Positions 1-11,575 are shown, numbered from the stretch's first letter. The stretch is DNA of 64,000 nt from Pseudonocardia endophytica (GCF_004339565.1 NZ_SMFZ01000001.1:186001-250000), one strand, 5' to 3'. Numbers and translations: made by a program. Notes: generated by a model from the sequence alone, not told the origin.

Positions 1-2
1 GG

Positions 3-1136
3 GCGCGCAACCGGGGCCGGGAGCACCCGATCCCGGCCGCCGTGCTGTCCCGTCAGCTGTCCGGCTGGCCCGCCGTCCGCGCCGCGCTCGACGACGAGGG
101 CTGGGACCGGGTCCTCACGCCGCGACCGGCCAGGGTGGTCCCGGACGCGTTCGCCGGTGCGGGCGAGGCCGTCGCGCGCCAGCGGTCCGACCCCACGCGG
201 TTGCGGATCGGACTGCACGTCAGCCGGTTCGACCTGGGCCGGGACACCACGGGCCCCCGCCTGCGGCAGATCGCCTCGCACGCCGAGGCCGTCGGGGTGG
301 ACGCGATCTGGGTGATGGACCACTTCCGGCAGATCCCGCAGGTGGGCCGCGCCTGGGAGGACATGCTGGAGAGCTGGACGACGCTCGCGCACCTCGCGGC
401 CTGCACCGAGCGCGTCGAGCTCGGGACGCTCGTCACCGGCGTGACGTACCGCAACGTCGCGCACCTGGCGAAGATCGTCGCCACGCTGGACGTGCTCAGC
501 GGCGGGCGGGCCCGCTGCGGGATCGGCCTGGGATGGTTCCGGGCCGAGCACGACGCGTACGGCTGGGAGTTCCCGACGGTCGCGCAGCGGTACCGGCTGC
601 TGGAGGACGCCTGCGAGCTGCTGCCGCGGATGTGGGGCCCGGGTGGGAAGCCGTACCAGGGGCGCGTGCTCGCCGTGCCGGACACGTCCTGCTACCCGCG
701 GCCGCTGCAGGAACGCGTGCCGCTGCTCGTCGGTGGCGGCGGCGAGCGTCGCACGCTGCGCCTGGCCGCCCGGCACGCCGACGCCGCGAACGTCACCGGT
801 GACCTCGCGACCGCGCGCCGCAAGGCGTCCGTCCTGCGCGAGCACTGCGCGGCCGAGGGCAGGGACCCGGCGGACGTGACGCTCACGCACCTGCACACCG
901 CACTCGTCGGGAACGACGGTCCGGACCTCGACGAGCGCGTCCGCCGCCTGCGGCCCCGCAACTCCGACCCGGCGCGCTTCGCCGCGCAGGTGAACGCGGG
1001 CACCGTGGACGACCACATCGGACGCCTGCGGGAGCTGGCCGACGCGGGCGTCGGGGAGGTCATGATCGCGCTCCCGGACGTCGGCGACCCGGATGCGCTC
1101 GACCGCCTCGGACGGGTCGTCGCCGCGTTCCGGTAG
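3..1136 (+). CDS. F420/FMN-dependent LLM-class oxidoreductase, 5' end outside the window
   Basis: Luciferase-like (LLM) flavin or F420-dependent oxidoreductase. The catalytic barrel starts about 50 residues after the GTG at 42 (LRIGLHVSRFD) and contains WVMDHF, LGTLVTGVTYRN, LSGGRARCGIGLGW and LLVGGGGERRTLRLAARHAD, the pattern of the TIGR03560-type family. The frame is open to the left edge. Upstream of the barrel, RNRGREHPIPAAVLSRQ resembles the lid region of a P-loop kinase, so the protein is probably a kinase-LLM fusion cut by the window edge (inference). If the gene is complete here, GTG at 42 is the only early start. It converges with the methyltransferase gene, 9 bases away. Substrate unknown. 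Confidence 0.75.
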   Translation, partial: ARNRGREHPIPAAVLSRQLSGWPAVRAALDDEGWDRVLTPRPARVVPDAFAGAGEAVARQRSDPTRLRIGLHVSRFDLGRDTTGPRLRQIASHAEAVGVDAIWVMDHFRQIPQVGRAWEDMLESWTTLAHLAACTERVELGTLVTGVTYRNVAHLAKIVATLDVLSGGRARCGIGLGWFRAEHDAYGWEFPTVAQRYRLLEDACELLPRMWGPGGKPYQGRVLAVPDTSCYPRPLQERVPLLVGGGGERRTLRLAARHADAANVTGDLATARRKASVLREHCAAEGRDPADVTLTHLHTALVGNDGPDLDERVRRLRPRNSDPARFAAQVNAGTVDDHIGRLRELADAGVGEVMIALPDVGDPDALDRLGRVVAAFR

Positions 1137-1145
1137 GCCGGACGC

Positions 1146-1973
1146 CTACTCGACCCGGACGGCGACCTGCTCGTTGTCCAGCGTGTAGCAGACGTAGGAG
1201 TAGCCGAGCTCGTGCTTGGCCGTGTACTCCCACCAGGCGCGGGCCTCGTGCTCCTCCCACTCCGGGAAGTTGAGGAACTCGTCGAACAGCACGATGCTGC
1301 CCGGACGCAGGCGGGGCCCGACCTGGTCCAGCACGGTCACCGCGGACGAGTACAGGTCCGAGTCGACGTGCAGGAAGTCCACCGGGCCGGGATGCGACGA
1401 CAGGAAGTCCGGCAACGTGTCCGCGAACAGCCCGACGACCAGGTCCGCGCCCGGCACCTCCGGCAGGCCCTCGACGGAGAACGCGCCGGTGCCGAACCCG
1501 GAGCGCCAGTGCTCCGGAAGACCCTGGAACGAGTCGAAGCCCCACACCCGGCCGTCGCCGCGCTGCGCGGCGATCGCGGTGAGCGTGCCGCCGGTGTAGA
1601 CGCCGAACTCGAGCGCCATCCCGCCGGTCGGGGCCAGCGACAGCGCGTGCGCCAGCGTCTCCGACGGCGTCGGCAGCATCGTCGCGTCCGGCATGGACGC
1701 CCGCACGAAACGGGCGCTGGACGTGACCGCCTCCCGCTCCCCCGCCGCGATCATGCAGCGACGGTCGCGGATCTCGGCGGCCCGCACCTCGGCGACCGCA
1801 CGGTCGACCTCGTGACGCAGGCGCTCGTCGAACGTGTCGCGCAACGCCGCCAGCTCGGTCCGCAGCGCCGCGGTCTGCGCGGCCGTGTGGCGGGCCAGCG
1901 CGTCGTCCACCAGGCGCCCGGCCGTGCGCCGCGCCCGCCGCAGCAGACGCAGGTCGGACAACGAGAGCGTCAC
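1146..1973 (-). CDS. Class I SAM-dependent methyltransferase (TylF/Methyltransf_24-like)
   Basis: 275 residues. A basic, Arg/Ala-rich helical N-terminus of about 100 residues precedes a Rossmann methyltransferase core. The SAM-binding loop is MALEFGVYTGGTL, followed by WGFDSFQGLPEHW, and the acidic metal/substrate motif is FLHVDSDLY with VLFDEF downstream. These are features of TylF/MycF-like O-methyltransferases and Methyltransf_24 proteins, which act on sugars or small secondary metabolites. The GTG start overlaps the stop of rbpA by four bases (GTGA), so the two are translationally coupled. Why a metabolite-type methyltransferase follows rbpA is unclear; substrate unknown. Confidence 0.75.
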   Translation of the reverse strand: MTLSLSDLRLLRRARRTAGRLVDDALARHTAAQTAALRTELAALRDTFDERLRHEVDRAVAEVRAAEIRDRRCMIAAGEREAVTSSARFVRASMPDATMLPTPSETLAHALSLAPTGGMALEFGVYTGGTLTAIAAQRGDGRVWGFDSFQGLPEHWRSGFGTGAFSVEGLPEVPGADLVVGLFADTLPDFLSSHPGPVDFLHVDSDLYSSAVTVLDQVGPRLRPGSIVLFDEFLNFPEWEEHEARAWWEYTAKHELGYSYVCYTLDNEQVAVRVE

Positions 1974-2317
1974 AGCTCGCGCGAGGCGCGCAGCCGGGTC
2001 AACGCCTCCTCGAGGATCGCGGCGCCGTCGGCGTCCGAGCGCCGCTCCTTCACGTAGGCCAGGTGCGTCTTGTACGGCTCGGTGCGCGGCGGCGCGGGCG
2101 GCGCCTGCTCGTCACGGCCACCGGGGAGGCCGCAGCGCGGGCAGTCCCAGGTGTCCGGGATCTCGGCGTCGGCCGCGAACCAGGTGTCGTTCACGTGGCC
2201 GTTGGCGCAGTAGAACGGGACGCGCTCACGGGGAGCGGTCTCACCCCGCTCGGACTCGCCCATCGGGCCGGCGCCCACCCGGGTGCCGCGGATCGCATTG
2301 CCACCGGACATCGCCAT
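1970..2317 (-). CDS. rbpA: RNA polymerase-binding protein RbpA
   Basis: 115 residues, the usual RbpA length. RbpA binds principal sigma factor-containing RNA polymerase in actinobacteria and stabilises the open complex. The core begins AIRGTRVGAGPMG. The zinc-type ligands are present as FYCANGH and WDCPRCG, and the C-terminal sigma-interaction helix is THLAYVKERRS...LEEALTRLR. A GAGG box lies five bases before ATG 2317; a second ATG at 2311 is also possible. It lies 33 bases downstream of secG on the same strand and overlaps the methyltransferase by four bases. Confidence 0.92.
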   Translation of the reverse strand: MAMSGGNAIRGTRVGAGPMGESERGETAPRERVPFYCANGHVNDTWFAADAEIPDTWDCPRCGLPGGRDEQAPPAPPRTEPYKTHLAYVKERRSDADGAAILEEALTRLRASREL

Positions 2318-2350
2318 GTCTGCCTCGACTCTCTCGACGCCAGTACGGGG

Positions 2351-2611
2351 TCAGCTCGTGGAGACGAGCAGACCGTTGCCGATGACCGCGATCAGCCAGA
2401 TCAGGGCCACGAAAACGGTGTACCGGGAGATGTTGCGGTCCGCGGCGGCCGAGCCGGAGATGCTCGACTGCACGCCGCCGCCGAAGAGGCTGGTCAGCCC
2501 GCCGCCCTTGCTGCGCTGCAGCAGGATCATCACCACCAGCAGCAGGCTGGTGATGATCAGAATGATCTGCAGGGTCAGGAGCACGGGCCGCGGTTCCTCT
2601 CGATCGCTCAC
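2351..2611 (-). CDS. secG: Preprotein translocase subunit SecG
   Basis: 86 residues, a small membrane subunit of the SecYEG channel. Two hydrophobic segments (about residues 12-32 and 64-82) flank the diagnostic RSKGGGLTSLFGGGVQSSI loop. It sits directly downstream of gap-pgk-tpiA, the conserved actinobacterial gene order, and is separated from tpiA by 72 bases. The charged MSDREEPRP N-terminus is slightly longer than in many homologues, so translation could start a few codons later. Confidence 0.93.
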   Translation of the reverse strand: MSDREEPRPVLLTLQIILIITSLLLVVMILLQRSKGGGLTSLFGGGVQSSISGSAAADRNISRYTVFVALIWLIAVIGNGLLVSTS

Positions 2612-2683
2612 CGGAGTGGCCGAGGATACCCGCGCCGACCGGTGGTGTGACGCGGGCCCCTCGACACGGGGCCGGACGTGCTG

Positions 2684-3493
<810 letters not shown>

Positions 3494-3494
3494 G

Positions 3495-5716
<2,222 letters not shown>

Positions 5717-5988
5717 CTACGGGTCGTACAACCGCCGACCCTAACGTCTGAATCGATCCTTCATGCCCGTCCGCGACCCGTGACCTGCGCCGCGCGACCC
5801 CGCGCCGCATGATGCCCGACCCGGACGACTCGGGCACCGCGGGGTGGCGGGCGCGTCACGATCGACGACCGTTCCGCTTGTCCTGTTTCACCGAGCGAGC
5901 CATTATCGATGTACAGGGCAGCCCGTCGAGACGGCGCGGGCGACCATCGACCTCGGCCACGGCCGTCGATCATCCGGAGTTGCTGCCC

Positions 5989-6732
5989 GTGCCTCGTCCC
6001 ACGCGATCGTGGTGGAACGACCTGCCGGAACCCGACCGGCCCGACGAAGGGCTGCCCGTCGAGCTGAAGGTCCTGCTCACCGTCGACAGCCGGCGCGTCG
6101 TCCACGATGCCGCCGACGGGCTGCTGCCGGGCCGCTCGGTCCACTACTTCGACACCCCGCGGCTCGACCTCTCCCGCCGTGGCGTCGTCGTCCGGCTGCG
6201 GTCGGTCGGCGAGCACCGCGGAGACGCGACCGTCAAGATCCGCCGAGGTGCACCCGCCCGGCTGCCGAAGCCGTTGCGCCGCCACCGCGACCTCGCCGTC
6301 GAGATCGACACGTTGCCGGACGCGCGGCACTGGTCGGCGGCGCTGCGCAAGGAGATCCCGGCGGACGCCCTGCAGGACGTGCTGCGCGGCCGTCGCGAGC
6401 TCGGTGACGTGCTGTCCGGGTCGCAGCGGATGCTCTACGGCGCCTTGCCACGAGGCGGTCCGGACCTGTGCCGGCTGCGCCGCGTCGGCCCGGTGCGGGT
6501 GCGCCGCCTGAGGCTCGCGACGCTGGACTGCGGCTCGCGGGTGGTGGCCGAGACGTGCCGCTACCCGGACGGGAGCCGGCTGGTCGAGGTGTCCGCGAAG
6601 TGCCCCGCCGCGATGGCCGCCGTCGCCGCCACCGAGTTCACCGCGCTGCTGCGCGCCCTGCACGTGGACACGGCACCCGAGCAGCGCACGAAGACCAGCA
6701 CCGCGCTGGACCTGCTCGCCCGGGCCCGCTGA
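5989..6732 (+). CDS. CYTH-like domain protein
   Basis: About 247 residues from GTG 5989. The order VELKVLL, then HYFDTPRLDLSRRGVVVRLR, then DATVKIRRG follows the strand pattern of CYTH triphosphate-tunnel enzymes (adenylate cyclase CyaB / thiamine triphosphatase), and the C-terminus has KTSTALDLL. The usual ExExK N-terminal motif is reduced to ELK, so catalysis is doubtful. The frame is open back to 5809, but that stretch is compositionally unlike a protein core; 5878-5925 is unusually AT-rich for this genome and probably carries the promoter. Divergent from gap. Function not assigned. Confidence 0.6.
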   Translation: MPRPTRSWWNDLPEPDRPDEGLPVELKVLLTVDSRRVVHDAADGLLPGRSVHYFDTPRLDLSRRGVVVRLRSVGEHRGDATVKIRRGAPARLPKPLRRHRDLAVEIDTLPDARHWSAALRKEIPADALQDVLRGRRELGDVLSGSQRMLYGALPRGGPDLCRLRRVGPVRVRRLRLATLDCGSRVVAETCRYPDGSRLVEVSAKCPAAMAAVAATEFTALLRALHVDTAPEQRTKTSTALDLLARAR

Positions 6733-6774
6733 CACCGGTTGACGTCGGACCCGCCGGAGCGCACACTCTTCTTA

Positions 6775-6790
6775 TTCAACGGGCGTTGAA
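6775..6790. promoter_or_regulatory. TetR-type palindromic operator before the FAD monooxygenase
   Basis: TTCAACGGGCGTTGAA is a perfect 7-2-7 inverted repeat. It sits immediately upstream of the AGAGAGGTGA ribosome binding site of the monooxygenase at 6806, where a repressor would block transcription. TTGACG at 6739-6744 could be the -35 box. The size and symmetry fit TetR-family operators, but no TetR gene is present in the window. Confidence 0.5.
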
Positions 6791-6805
6791 AGAGAGGTGA
6801 TCCCG

Positions 6806-8089
6806 ATGGAGCGCACGACCTGCTGCATCGTCGGGGGCGGACCGGCCGGCATGGTGATGGGACTGCTGCTGGCCAGGGCAGGCGTCGAGGTGACCGTGCT
6901 GGAGAAGCACGGCGACTTCCTGCGCGACTTCCGCGGCGACACGGTGCATCCGAGCACGCTCGCCCTGCTCGACGACCTGGGGCTCGACGACCGGTTCGCG
7001 TCGCTGCCGCAGAGTCGGCTCGAGGAGGTGGCCCTGCCGGTCGACGAGCGGCAGACGATGCTGCGGATCGCCGACTTCCGGCGGCTCGCGCGGCTCGGCG
7101 TGCGGCACCCGTACATCGCGATGGTCCCGCAGTGGGACCTGCTGAACCTGCTCGCCGAGGCGGGCGAGCAGGAGCCGACGTTCACGCTGCGGATGAACAC
7201 CGAGGCCACGGAGCTGATCCACGAGCCGGGCGGCCGCATCGGCGGCGTCCGCTACCGCACGGCCGACGGGACGACCGGTGAGCTGCACGCGGACCTGACC
7301 GTCGCGTGCGACGGCCGCACGTCGATGGCGCGCGCGGGCGCCGGCATGGACGTGACCGAGTACCCGGTCTCGTTCGACGCCTGGTGGTTCCGCCTGCCCC
7401 GCCACGACGGCGACGACCTGGCGGCGCTCTCGCCGCGGCTCGGCCGCGGCCGGGTCTGCGTCGTGATCCCGCGCGAGGGCTACTTCCAGATCGCCTACCT
7501 CGGACCGAAGGGTACCGACGCCGAGCTGCGCGCCGCGGGCGTCGAGGCGTTCCGGCGCGACGTCGCCGAGGTCGTGCCGGTGCTCGCCGACCGCGTCGAC
7601 ACGATCGCCTCGATGGACGACGTGAAGCACCTCGACGTCCGGCTGAACCTGCTGCACGACTGGCACACCGACGGGCTGCTCTGCATCGGCGACGCGGCGC
7701 ACGCGATGTCGCCGATGGGTGGCGTCGGCATCAACCTGGCCGTCCAGGACGCCGTCGCCGCGGCGACCCTGCTCGCCGAGCCCTTGCGCGAGCACCGCGT
7801 GACCGGCCGCGACCTGGCCGCCGTCCGCCGCCGCAGGCTGCTCCCGACCCGGCTCGTGCAGGGCCTGCAGCGGTTCATGCACCGCAACACGGTCGACCGC
7901 GTCCTCACCGGCGACCAGGTCGAGCCGCCGAAGGCGTTGCTGCGCATCATGAACACCGTCCCGCAGGCCTCGGTCCTGCCGGCTCTGTTCATCGGCGTCG
8001 GCGTCCGGCCGGAGCGTGCTCCGGCGTTCGCCCGCAGGCCGGCGACACCGGTGGCCGCCCGGGACACCGAACCGGTCGAGAAGGGCTGA
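6806..8089 (+). CDS. FAD-dependent aromatic monooxygenase (PHBH/UbiH fold)
   Basis: 427 residues. The N-terminal FAD-binding fold is CCIVGGGPAGMVMGLLLARA with acidic VTVLEKH, the DG motif is VACDGRTSM near residue 175, and the FAD ribityl motif is CIGDAAHAMSPMGGVG near residue 290. This is the group A flavoprotein hydroxylase/FAD-dependent oxidoreductase family (PF01494), which hydroxylates phenolic or quinone-like compounds using NAD(P)H and O2. ATG 6806 is preferred over GTG 6797 because GAGAGG lies eight bases ahead of it. Stand-alone gene behind a palindromic operator, so probably induced by its substrate. Substrate unknown. Confidence 0.85.
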   Translation: MERTTCCIVGGGPAGMVMGLLLARAGVEVTVLEKHGDFLRDFRGDTVHPSTLALLDDLGLDDRFASLPQSRLEEVALPVDERQTMLRIADFRRLARLGVRHPYIAMVPQWDLLNLLAEAGEQEPTFTLRMNTEATELIHEPGGRIGGVRYRTADGTTGELHADLTVACDGRTSMARAGAGMDVTEYPVSFDAWWFRLPRHDGDDLAALSPRLGRGRVCVVIPREGYFQIAYLGPKGTDAELRAAGVEAFRRDVAEVVPVLADRVDTIASMDDVKHLDVRLNLLHDWHTDGLLCIGDAAHAMSPMGGVGINLAVQDAVAAATLLAEPLREHRVTGRDLAAVRRRRLLPTRLVQGLQRFMHRNTVDRVLTGDQVEPPKALLRIMNTVPQASVLPALFIGVGVRPERAPAFARRPATPVAARDTEPVEKG

Positions 8090-8208
8090 TCCACCCCGGC
8101 GCGTTCGGCTGGACGCGCGTGGCGGGGCGCGCCATCATGGCGCCTTCCCGCGCGTCTCCTCCCCGCACGCGCGACCGGCCGGGCCCGCGCCCGGGAAGGA
8201 GCCCACCG

Positions 8209-8628
8209 GTGAGCACCGTCCCGCAGGAGGGTCGTCCGGACGCCGCAGGCGCGCCCGCGCCCCGCAACGGCCTCGGCCTGTCCGCCCTGATCCTGGGCAT
8301 CATCGCGATCCTCACCTGCTGGCTCGTGATCGGCGGCCTGTTCGGCCTGATCGCGATCGTGCTGGGCGTGCTCGGCGCCGGCCGGGCCCGCCGCGGCCGG
8401 GCGACGAACCGGGGCGTGGCGATCACCGGCATCGTCACCGGTGCGCTCGGCCTGGTGGTCGCCATCGTGATCGTGGTGATCGGCGGAACCGCGTTCTTCA
8501 GCTTCGGCGGCGGCCAGGCCGTGGACTGCGTGAACCAGGCGGGCGGCGACCAGGCGAAGATCCAGCAGTGCGCCCAGCAGATGCAGCAGCAGATCCAGCA
8601 GCAGGGCGGCAGCGGTTCGGGCTACTGA
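8209..8628 (+). CDS. DUF4190 small membrane protein
   Basis: 139 residues from GTG 8209, with AAGGAG seven bases ahead. The N-terminal tail is Pro/Ala-rich. Two hydrophobic segments follow (LSALILGIIAILTCWLVIGG and GIVTGALGLVVAIVIVVIGG) around a GLIAIVLGVLGAGRARRG loop, the DUF4190 arrangement. The C-terminal tail is Gln-rich (QMQQQIQQQ) with two cysteines. Actinobacterial DUF4190 proteins are membrane proteins of unknown role. Its stop overlaps the convergent maleylacetate reductase-like gene by seven bases. Confidence 0.75.
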   Translation: MSTVPQEGRPDAAGAPAPRNGLGLSALILGIIAILTCWLVIGGLFGLIAIVLGVLGAGRARRGRATNRGVAITGIVTGALGLVVAIVIVVIGGTAFFSFGGGQAVDCVNQAGGDQAKIQQCAQQMQQQIQQQGGSGSGY

Positions 8629-9713
8629 GCTCGCCCAGCTCGCCGCGGCGCCGGTGATCGGCCGGTCTCCAGCTCCGCCCCCGCCCATGCCCGGTCGAGC
8701 AGGTCGGCGATCTGCCCCTCGTCGGTCGGACGCGGGTTCCCGTACGGGCTCGCCGCCGCCGTGGCCGCGACCCCCGCCATGTCCTCGCGGGCCGCACCCA
8801 GCTCGCGCAGCGACGTCGGTGCACCGAGCGACACCGCCAGGTCCCGGACGGCACCGGGCGCCGGCCGGCCCAGGGCCCGTCCGAGCGCCGCCATCGCGTC
8901 CGGCGCACGTCCGGCGTTGAACGCCAGGACGTACGGGAGGACGACGGTGTGTGTCGGCGCGTGCGGCAGGTTCAGCGCCCCGCCGAGCGTGTGACACAGC
9001 TTGTGGTGCAAGCCCATCGTCGTCGCGCCGAGGCACGCACCCGCCAGCCAGGCGCCGTACAGCGTGTCCGAGCGGCCGTCGACGTCCGTGGGGTCCTTCA
9101 CGACCCGTGGCAGACCCGCGGCGAGCGCCGACTCCTCGGCCATCACCGACACGATCGGCGACCCGTCCGGCGCGTACAGCGCCTCCGCCGAGTGCGCCAG
9201 CGCGTTGATCGCGCTGACCACGGACAGCTCCGGCGGCATGGTCAGCGTCAGCTCCGGGTCGTAGACCACCGAGACCGGAAGCACCCGCGGGTCCCGCCCG
9301 GTGCGCTTGACGCCGCCCTCGGTCGTGCCCCAGACCGGGGTCATCTCCGAGCCCGCGTACGTGGTCGGCACGGCGACCACCGGCAGGCCGTCGGCCAGCG
9401 CCACGGCCTTCGCCAGCCCGACCGTCGATCCGCCGCCGACGGCGACGCAGCAGTCCGCCTCCGCCTCTCGGGCCGCGGTCACGGCCGCATCGGCCACCTC
9501 GGACGGGACGTGCATCACGGCGCGGGCGTGCACCCCGGCGGCGCGGTCGCCGATCAGGGCGGCGACGCGGTCGCCGAGCTCCCGGTGCCCCGGCGTGGAC
9601 ACCACGAGCGCCCGGCTCAGGCCCAGCTCGTCCAGCTCGGCCGGCAGCTCGGCCAGCCGGCCGGGCCCGAACAGGACCCGCATCGGCAGGGCGCGGTAGC
9701 GGAAGGCGGTCAC
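8622..9713 (-). CDS. Maleylacetate reductase-like iron-containing alcohol dehydrogenase
   Basis: 363 residues. A dinucleotide-binding N-terminal half with VAVGGGSTVGLAKAVAL and VAVPTTYAGSEMTPVWG is followed by a metal-binding half containing INALAHSAEALYAP and GLHHKLCHTLGGALNLPHA. This is the maleylacetate reductase branch of the iron-ADH superfamily, which reduces maleylacetate to 3-oxoadipate in hydroxyquinol or chlorocatechol degradation. The GTG start at 9713 overlaps the upstream gene's stop by four bases. The usual ring-cleaving dioxygenase partner is not beside it: the coupled upstream gene has no recognisable domain, so the pathway is unclear. Confidence 0.8.
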   Translation of the reverse strand: MTAFRYRALPMRVLFGPGRLAELPAELDELGLSRALVVSTPGHRELGDRVAALIGDRAAGVHARAVMHVPSEVADAAVTAAREAEADCCVAVGGGSTVGLAKAVALADGLPVVAVPTTYAGSEMTPVWGTTEGGVKRTGRDPRVLPVSVVYDPELTLTMPPELSVVSAINALAHSAEALYAPDGSPIVSVMAEESALAAGLPRVVKDPTDVDGRSDTLYGAWLAGACLGATTMGLHHKLCHTLGGALNLPHAPTHTVVLPYVLAFNAGRAPDAMAALGRALGRPAPGAVRDLAVSLGAPTSLRELGAAREDMAGVAATAAASPYGNPRPTDEGQIADLLDRAWAGAELETGRSPAPRRAGRAQ

Positions 9714-10345
9714 GCCGGAATACTGCCCCACATCCCGGTCATCCGTTCCAGCGTGCGCCGGTGCGCGTCCTCCTCCTCGGCGGTCAGCTCCAGGGTGTCG
9801 TCGTCCGCGGAGCGCATGCGGCGCACGAGGAGCACCGTGTCGTCGGTGTCCACGAGGTCCAGCAGGCCGAGCACCCTGGCCAGCGACTCGACGAGCTCGA
9901 CGGCCGACGGCGGGCCACCCGGCGGATCCGCCGCGTCCTGGGCGGCCGCGACCAGCGCCCGGGCCAGACCGCCGTCCGGGCGCAGCGCCAGCTCGTAGCC
10001 CAGCGAGGTGGCCGTGCGGCTGAGCACGGTCAGGTCGGCCGGCTCGACCTCGGCCAGCCCCAGCGGACGCAACCGCCTGCCGTCCGCGCCGACCCACCGC
10101 CGGCGGGTCGCCCGGGGCGCGTCGGCCGGGGTCGCCGTGACGCTCTCGCCGTTCTGCGTCGGGAGGAGCGCGGCGTGCACCCGGCCGAGCGCCTCCAGCG
10201 CGCGCCCTCCGGACACGACAGGGGGCAGGCGCAGCGGTCGTCGCGGATCGTTCTCCGCCGCGGCCAGCGTGAGCAGCAGCTCCTCGACGCGCACGAGCGC
10301 CCACAGCAGGTCGCCGTCCAGGTCCGGCACCAGGTGAGAACTCAC
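9710..10345 (-). CDS. Hypothetical protein, coupled to the maleylacetate reductase-like gene
   Basis: 211 residues, not recognised. It is soluble, rich in Leu/Ala and acidic residues, with predicted helical stretches (VEELLLTLAAAEN, AVELVESLARVLGLLD, EEEDAHRRTLERM). GTG 10345 is preceded by GAGGGGG. Its stop overlaps the start of the maleylacetate reductase-like gene by four bases, so the two are made together. There is no signal peptide, membrane segment or metal motif. It is not a dioxygenase despite the position where one might be expected. Confidence 0.6.
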   Translation of the reverse strand: MSSHLVPDLDGDLLWALVRVEELLLTLAAAENDPRRPLRLPPVVSGGRALEALGRVHAALLPTQNGESVTATPADAPRATRRRWVGADGRRLRPLGLAEVEPADLTVLSRTATSLGYELALRPDGGLARALVAAAQDAADPPGGPPSAVELVESLARVLGLLDLVDTDDTVLLVRRMRSADDDTLELTAEEEDAHRRTLERMTGMWGSIPA

Positions 10346-10423
10346 ACGGCCCCCTCGTTCCCCTCGATCATGTCGTGGTCCGGTTCCGGCGGTTCGCGCG
10401 GGGGCGCAGAATTTTCCCAGGCT

Positions 10424-11044
10424 TCACATCGCGGTCGGGTGCAGCCGGGGCCGGTATCCGGCCCGGAGCACCGCCAGCGTCGACGGCGGGGTCAGCACGG
10501 TGACGACGTCCTGCAGCGGTCGCGCGGAGCCGTACCCCTCGTGCGACCACGGGCGAGCGACGCCCGCGACGACGACGTGCGGGCCGCCGGGCAGCCGCAC
10601 GAACGTCCCGTCCGGCAGCGTCGCGGCGGGCTCCTCCCTGGTCCGGCGCTGCCCGGACTCCAGCGCGCGCTCGACGTGCAGCACGTCGTCGATCCCCTCG
10701 GCCCGGGGCGGCGACACCAACCCGAGCTCGGCCGTCCAGATCCGTCGGAACTCCCGGTAGGCGGCGTACCGGCACTCGGCGCACGGCCGGTGACCCGCGG
10801 CCAGCGCCACGGCCTCGTCGAGGAAGAACAGCTCGGTGTAGCGCCCTGGGCGCAGCAGCGGGCGGCGCCGTCCGCGGAACGACAGCTCGCACACCAGCCA
10901 GCGGCGCACCTGCCCGCGGCGCACGATCCGGCCGTCGGCGTCGTGCAGCACGCCGCGGTTGCCGTACATCGTGCCGCGGGCCGCGACGGCGACCAGCTCG
11001 CCATCGGGGGTGACCCGGTTGCGGTACGGGCGGGTCGCGCTCAG
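10424..11044 (-). CDS. Conserved actinobacterial hypothetical protein with an apparent CTG start
   Basis: About 206 residues. I recognise the pattern of a widespread uncharacterised family: YRNRVTP near the N-terminus, RGTMYGNRGVLHD, WLVCELSFRGRRRPLL, GRYTELFFLDEAVALAAGHRPCAEC, then LTPPSTLAVLRAGYRP at the C-terminus. The CAEC pair could bind a metal. No ATG or GTG precedes the conserved region in frame. The best start is CTG at 11044, which overlaps the upstream STAS gene stop as CTGA, the same geometry as the many GTGA overlaps here. Internal ATG starts would remove conserved sequence. Function unknown. Confidence 0.65.
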   Translation of the reverse strand: MSATRPYRNRVTPDGELVAVAARGTMYGNRGVLHDADGRIVRRGQVRRWLVCELSFRGRRRPLLRPGRYTELFFLDEAVALAAGHRPCAECRYAAYREFRRIWTAELGLVSPPRAEGIDDVLHVERALESGQRRTREEPAATLPDGTFVRLPGGPHVVVAGVARPWSHEGYGSARPLQDVVTVLTPPSTLAVLRAGYRPRLHPTAM

Positions 11045-11472
11045 CGCGGGTCCGGCACGGAGAACAGGGCCCGTGCCGGTGCGTCGGACTCCTCGGGGAT
11101 CCGGTCGACGACGTCGAACAGCTCCATCGTGCCGGTCACCTGCAGCGCCCGGCGCACGGCCCGCGACGACCCGCACCGCAGCTGGAACCGGGTGCCGTCC
11201 TCGATCATGTCGCGGGTCTCGAGCAGGACCGACAGCCCTGCCGACCCGAGGAACGTGACACCGGACAGGTCGAGCAGCACCTGCGGCGCGGTGTCGCACC
11301 AGACACCGACCTCCGCACCCAGCTCGGGAGCGGTATCGGTGTCGATCTCGCCGACGGCGTGCAGCACGACCGCGCCGGTCGGGTGCTCGACCTGGTCGAG
11401 CCGCAACGCGCTCGACCGGCGTTCGACGACCTCCGGCACCACGTCCGGCTTCTCGTCGGACGGTTCTGTCAT
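11041..11472 (-). CDS. STAS-domain anti-anti-sigma factor-like protein
   Basis: 143 residues. A single STAS domain with VLHAVGEIDTDTAPEL, then VLLDLSGVTFLGSAGLSVLL; the Ser of LGSAG corresponds to the serine phosphorylated by anti-sigma kinases in SpoIIAA/RsbV-like proteins. ATG 11472 is preceded by AGGAGG. An acidic N-terminal tail of about 30 residues (MTEPSDEKPDVV) precedes the domain. No partner anti-sigma kinase lies in the window. Likely a regulator of an alternative sigma factor acting through partner switching (inference). Confidence 0.82.
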   Translation of the reverse strand: MTEPSDEKPDVVPEVVERRSSALRLDQVEHPTGAVVLHAVGEIDTDTAPELGAEVGVWCDTAPQVLLDLSGVTFLGSAGLSVLLETRDMIEDGTRFQLRCGSSRAVRRALQVTGTMELFDVVDRIPEESDAPARALFSVPDPR

Positions 11473-11575
11473 GCCGTTCCCCTCCTGACGACGGACGGCC
11501 CCCGACCCGATACCCGTGCAGAGTGGCAGGACGGCGGCCGCCGCGCAGCGCGAGCGGCCCTGCGAGACTCGACGG

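Noticed and set aside
9710..10345. Intradiol dioxygenase partner of the maleylacetate reductase-like gene
   Set aside because: No Tyr/His iron ligands or dioxygenase core segments can be found in the 211 residues.
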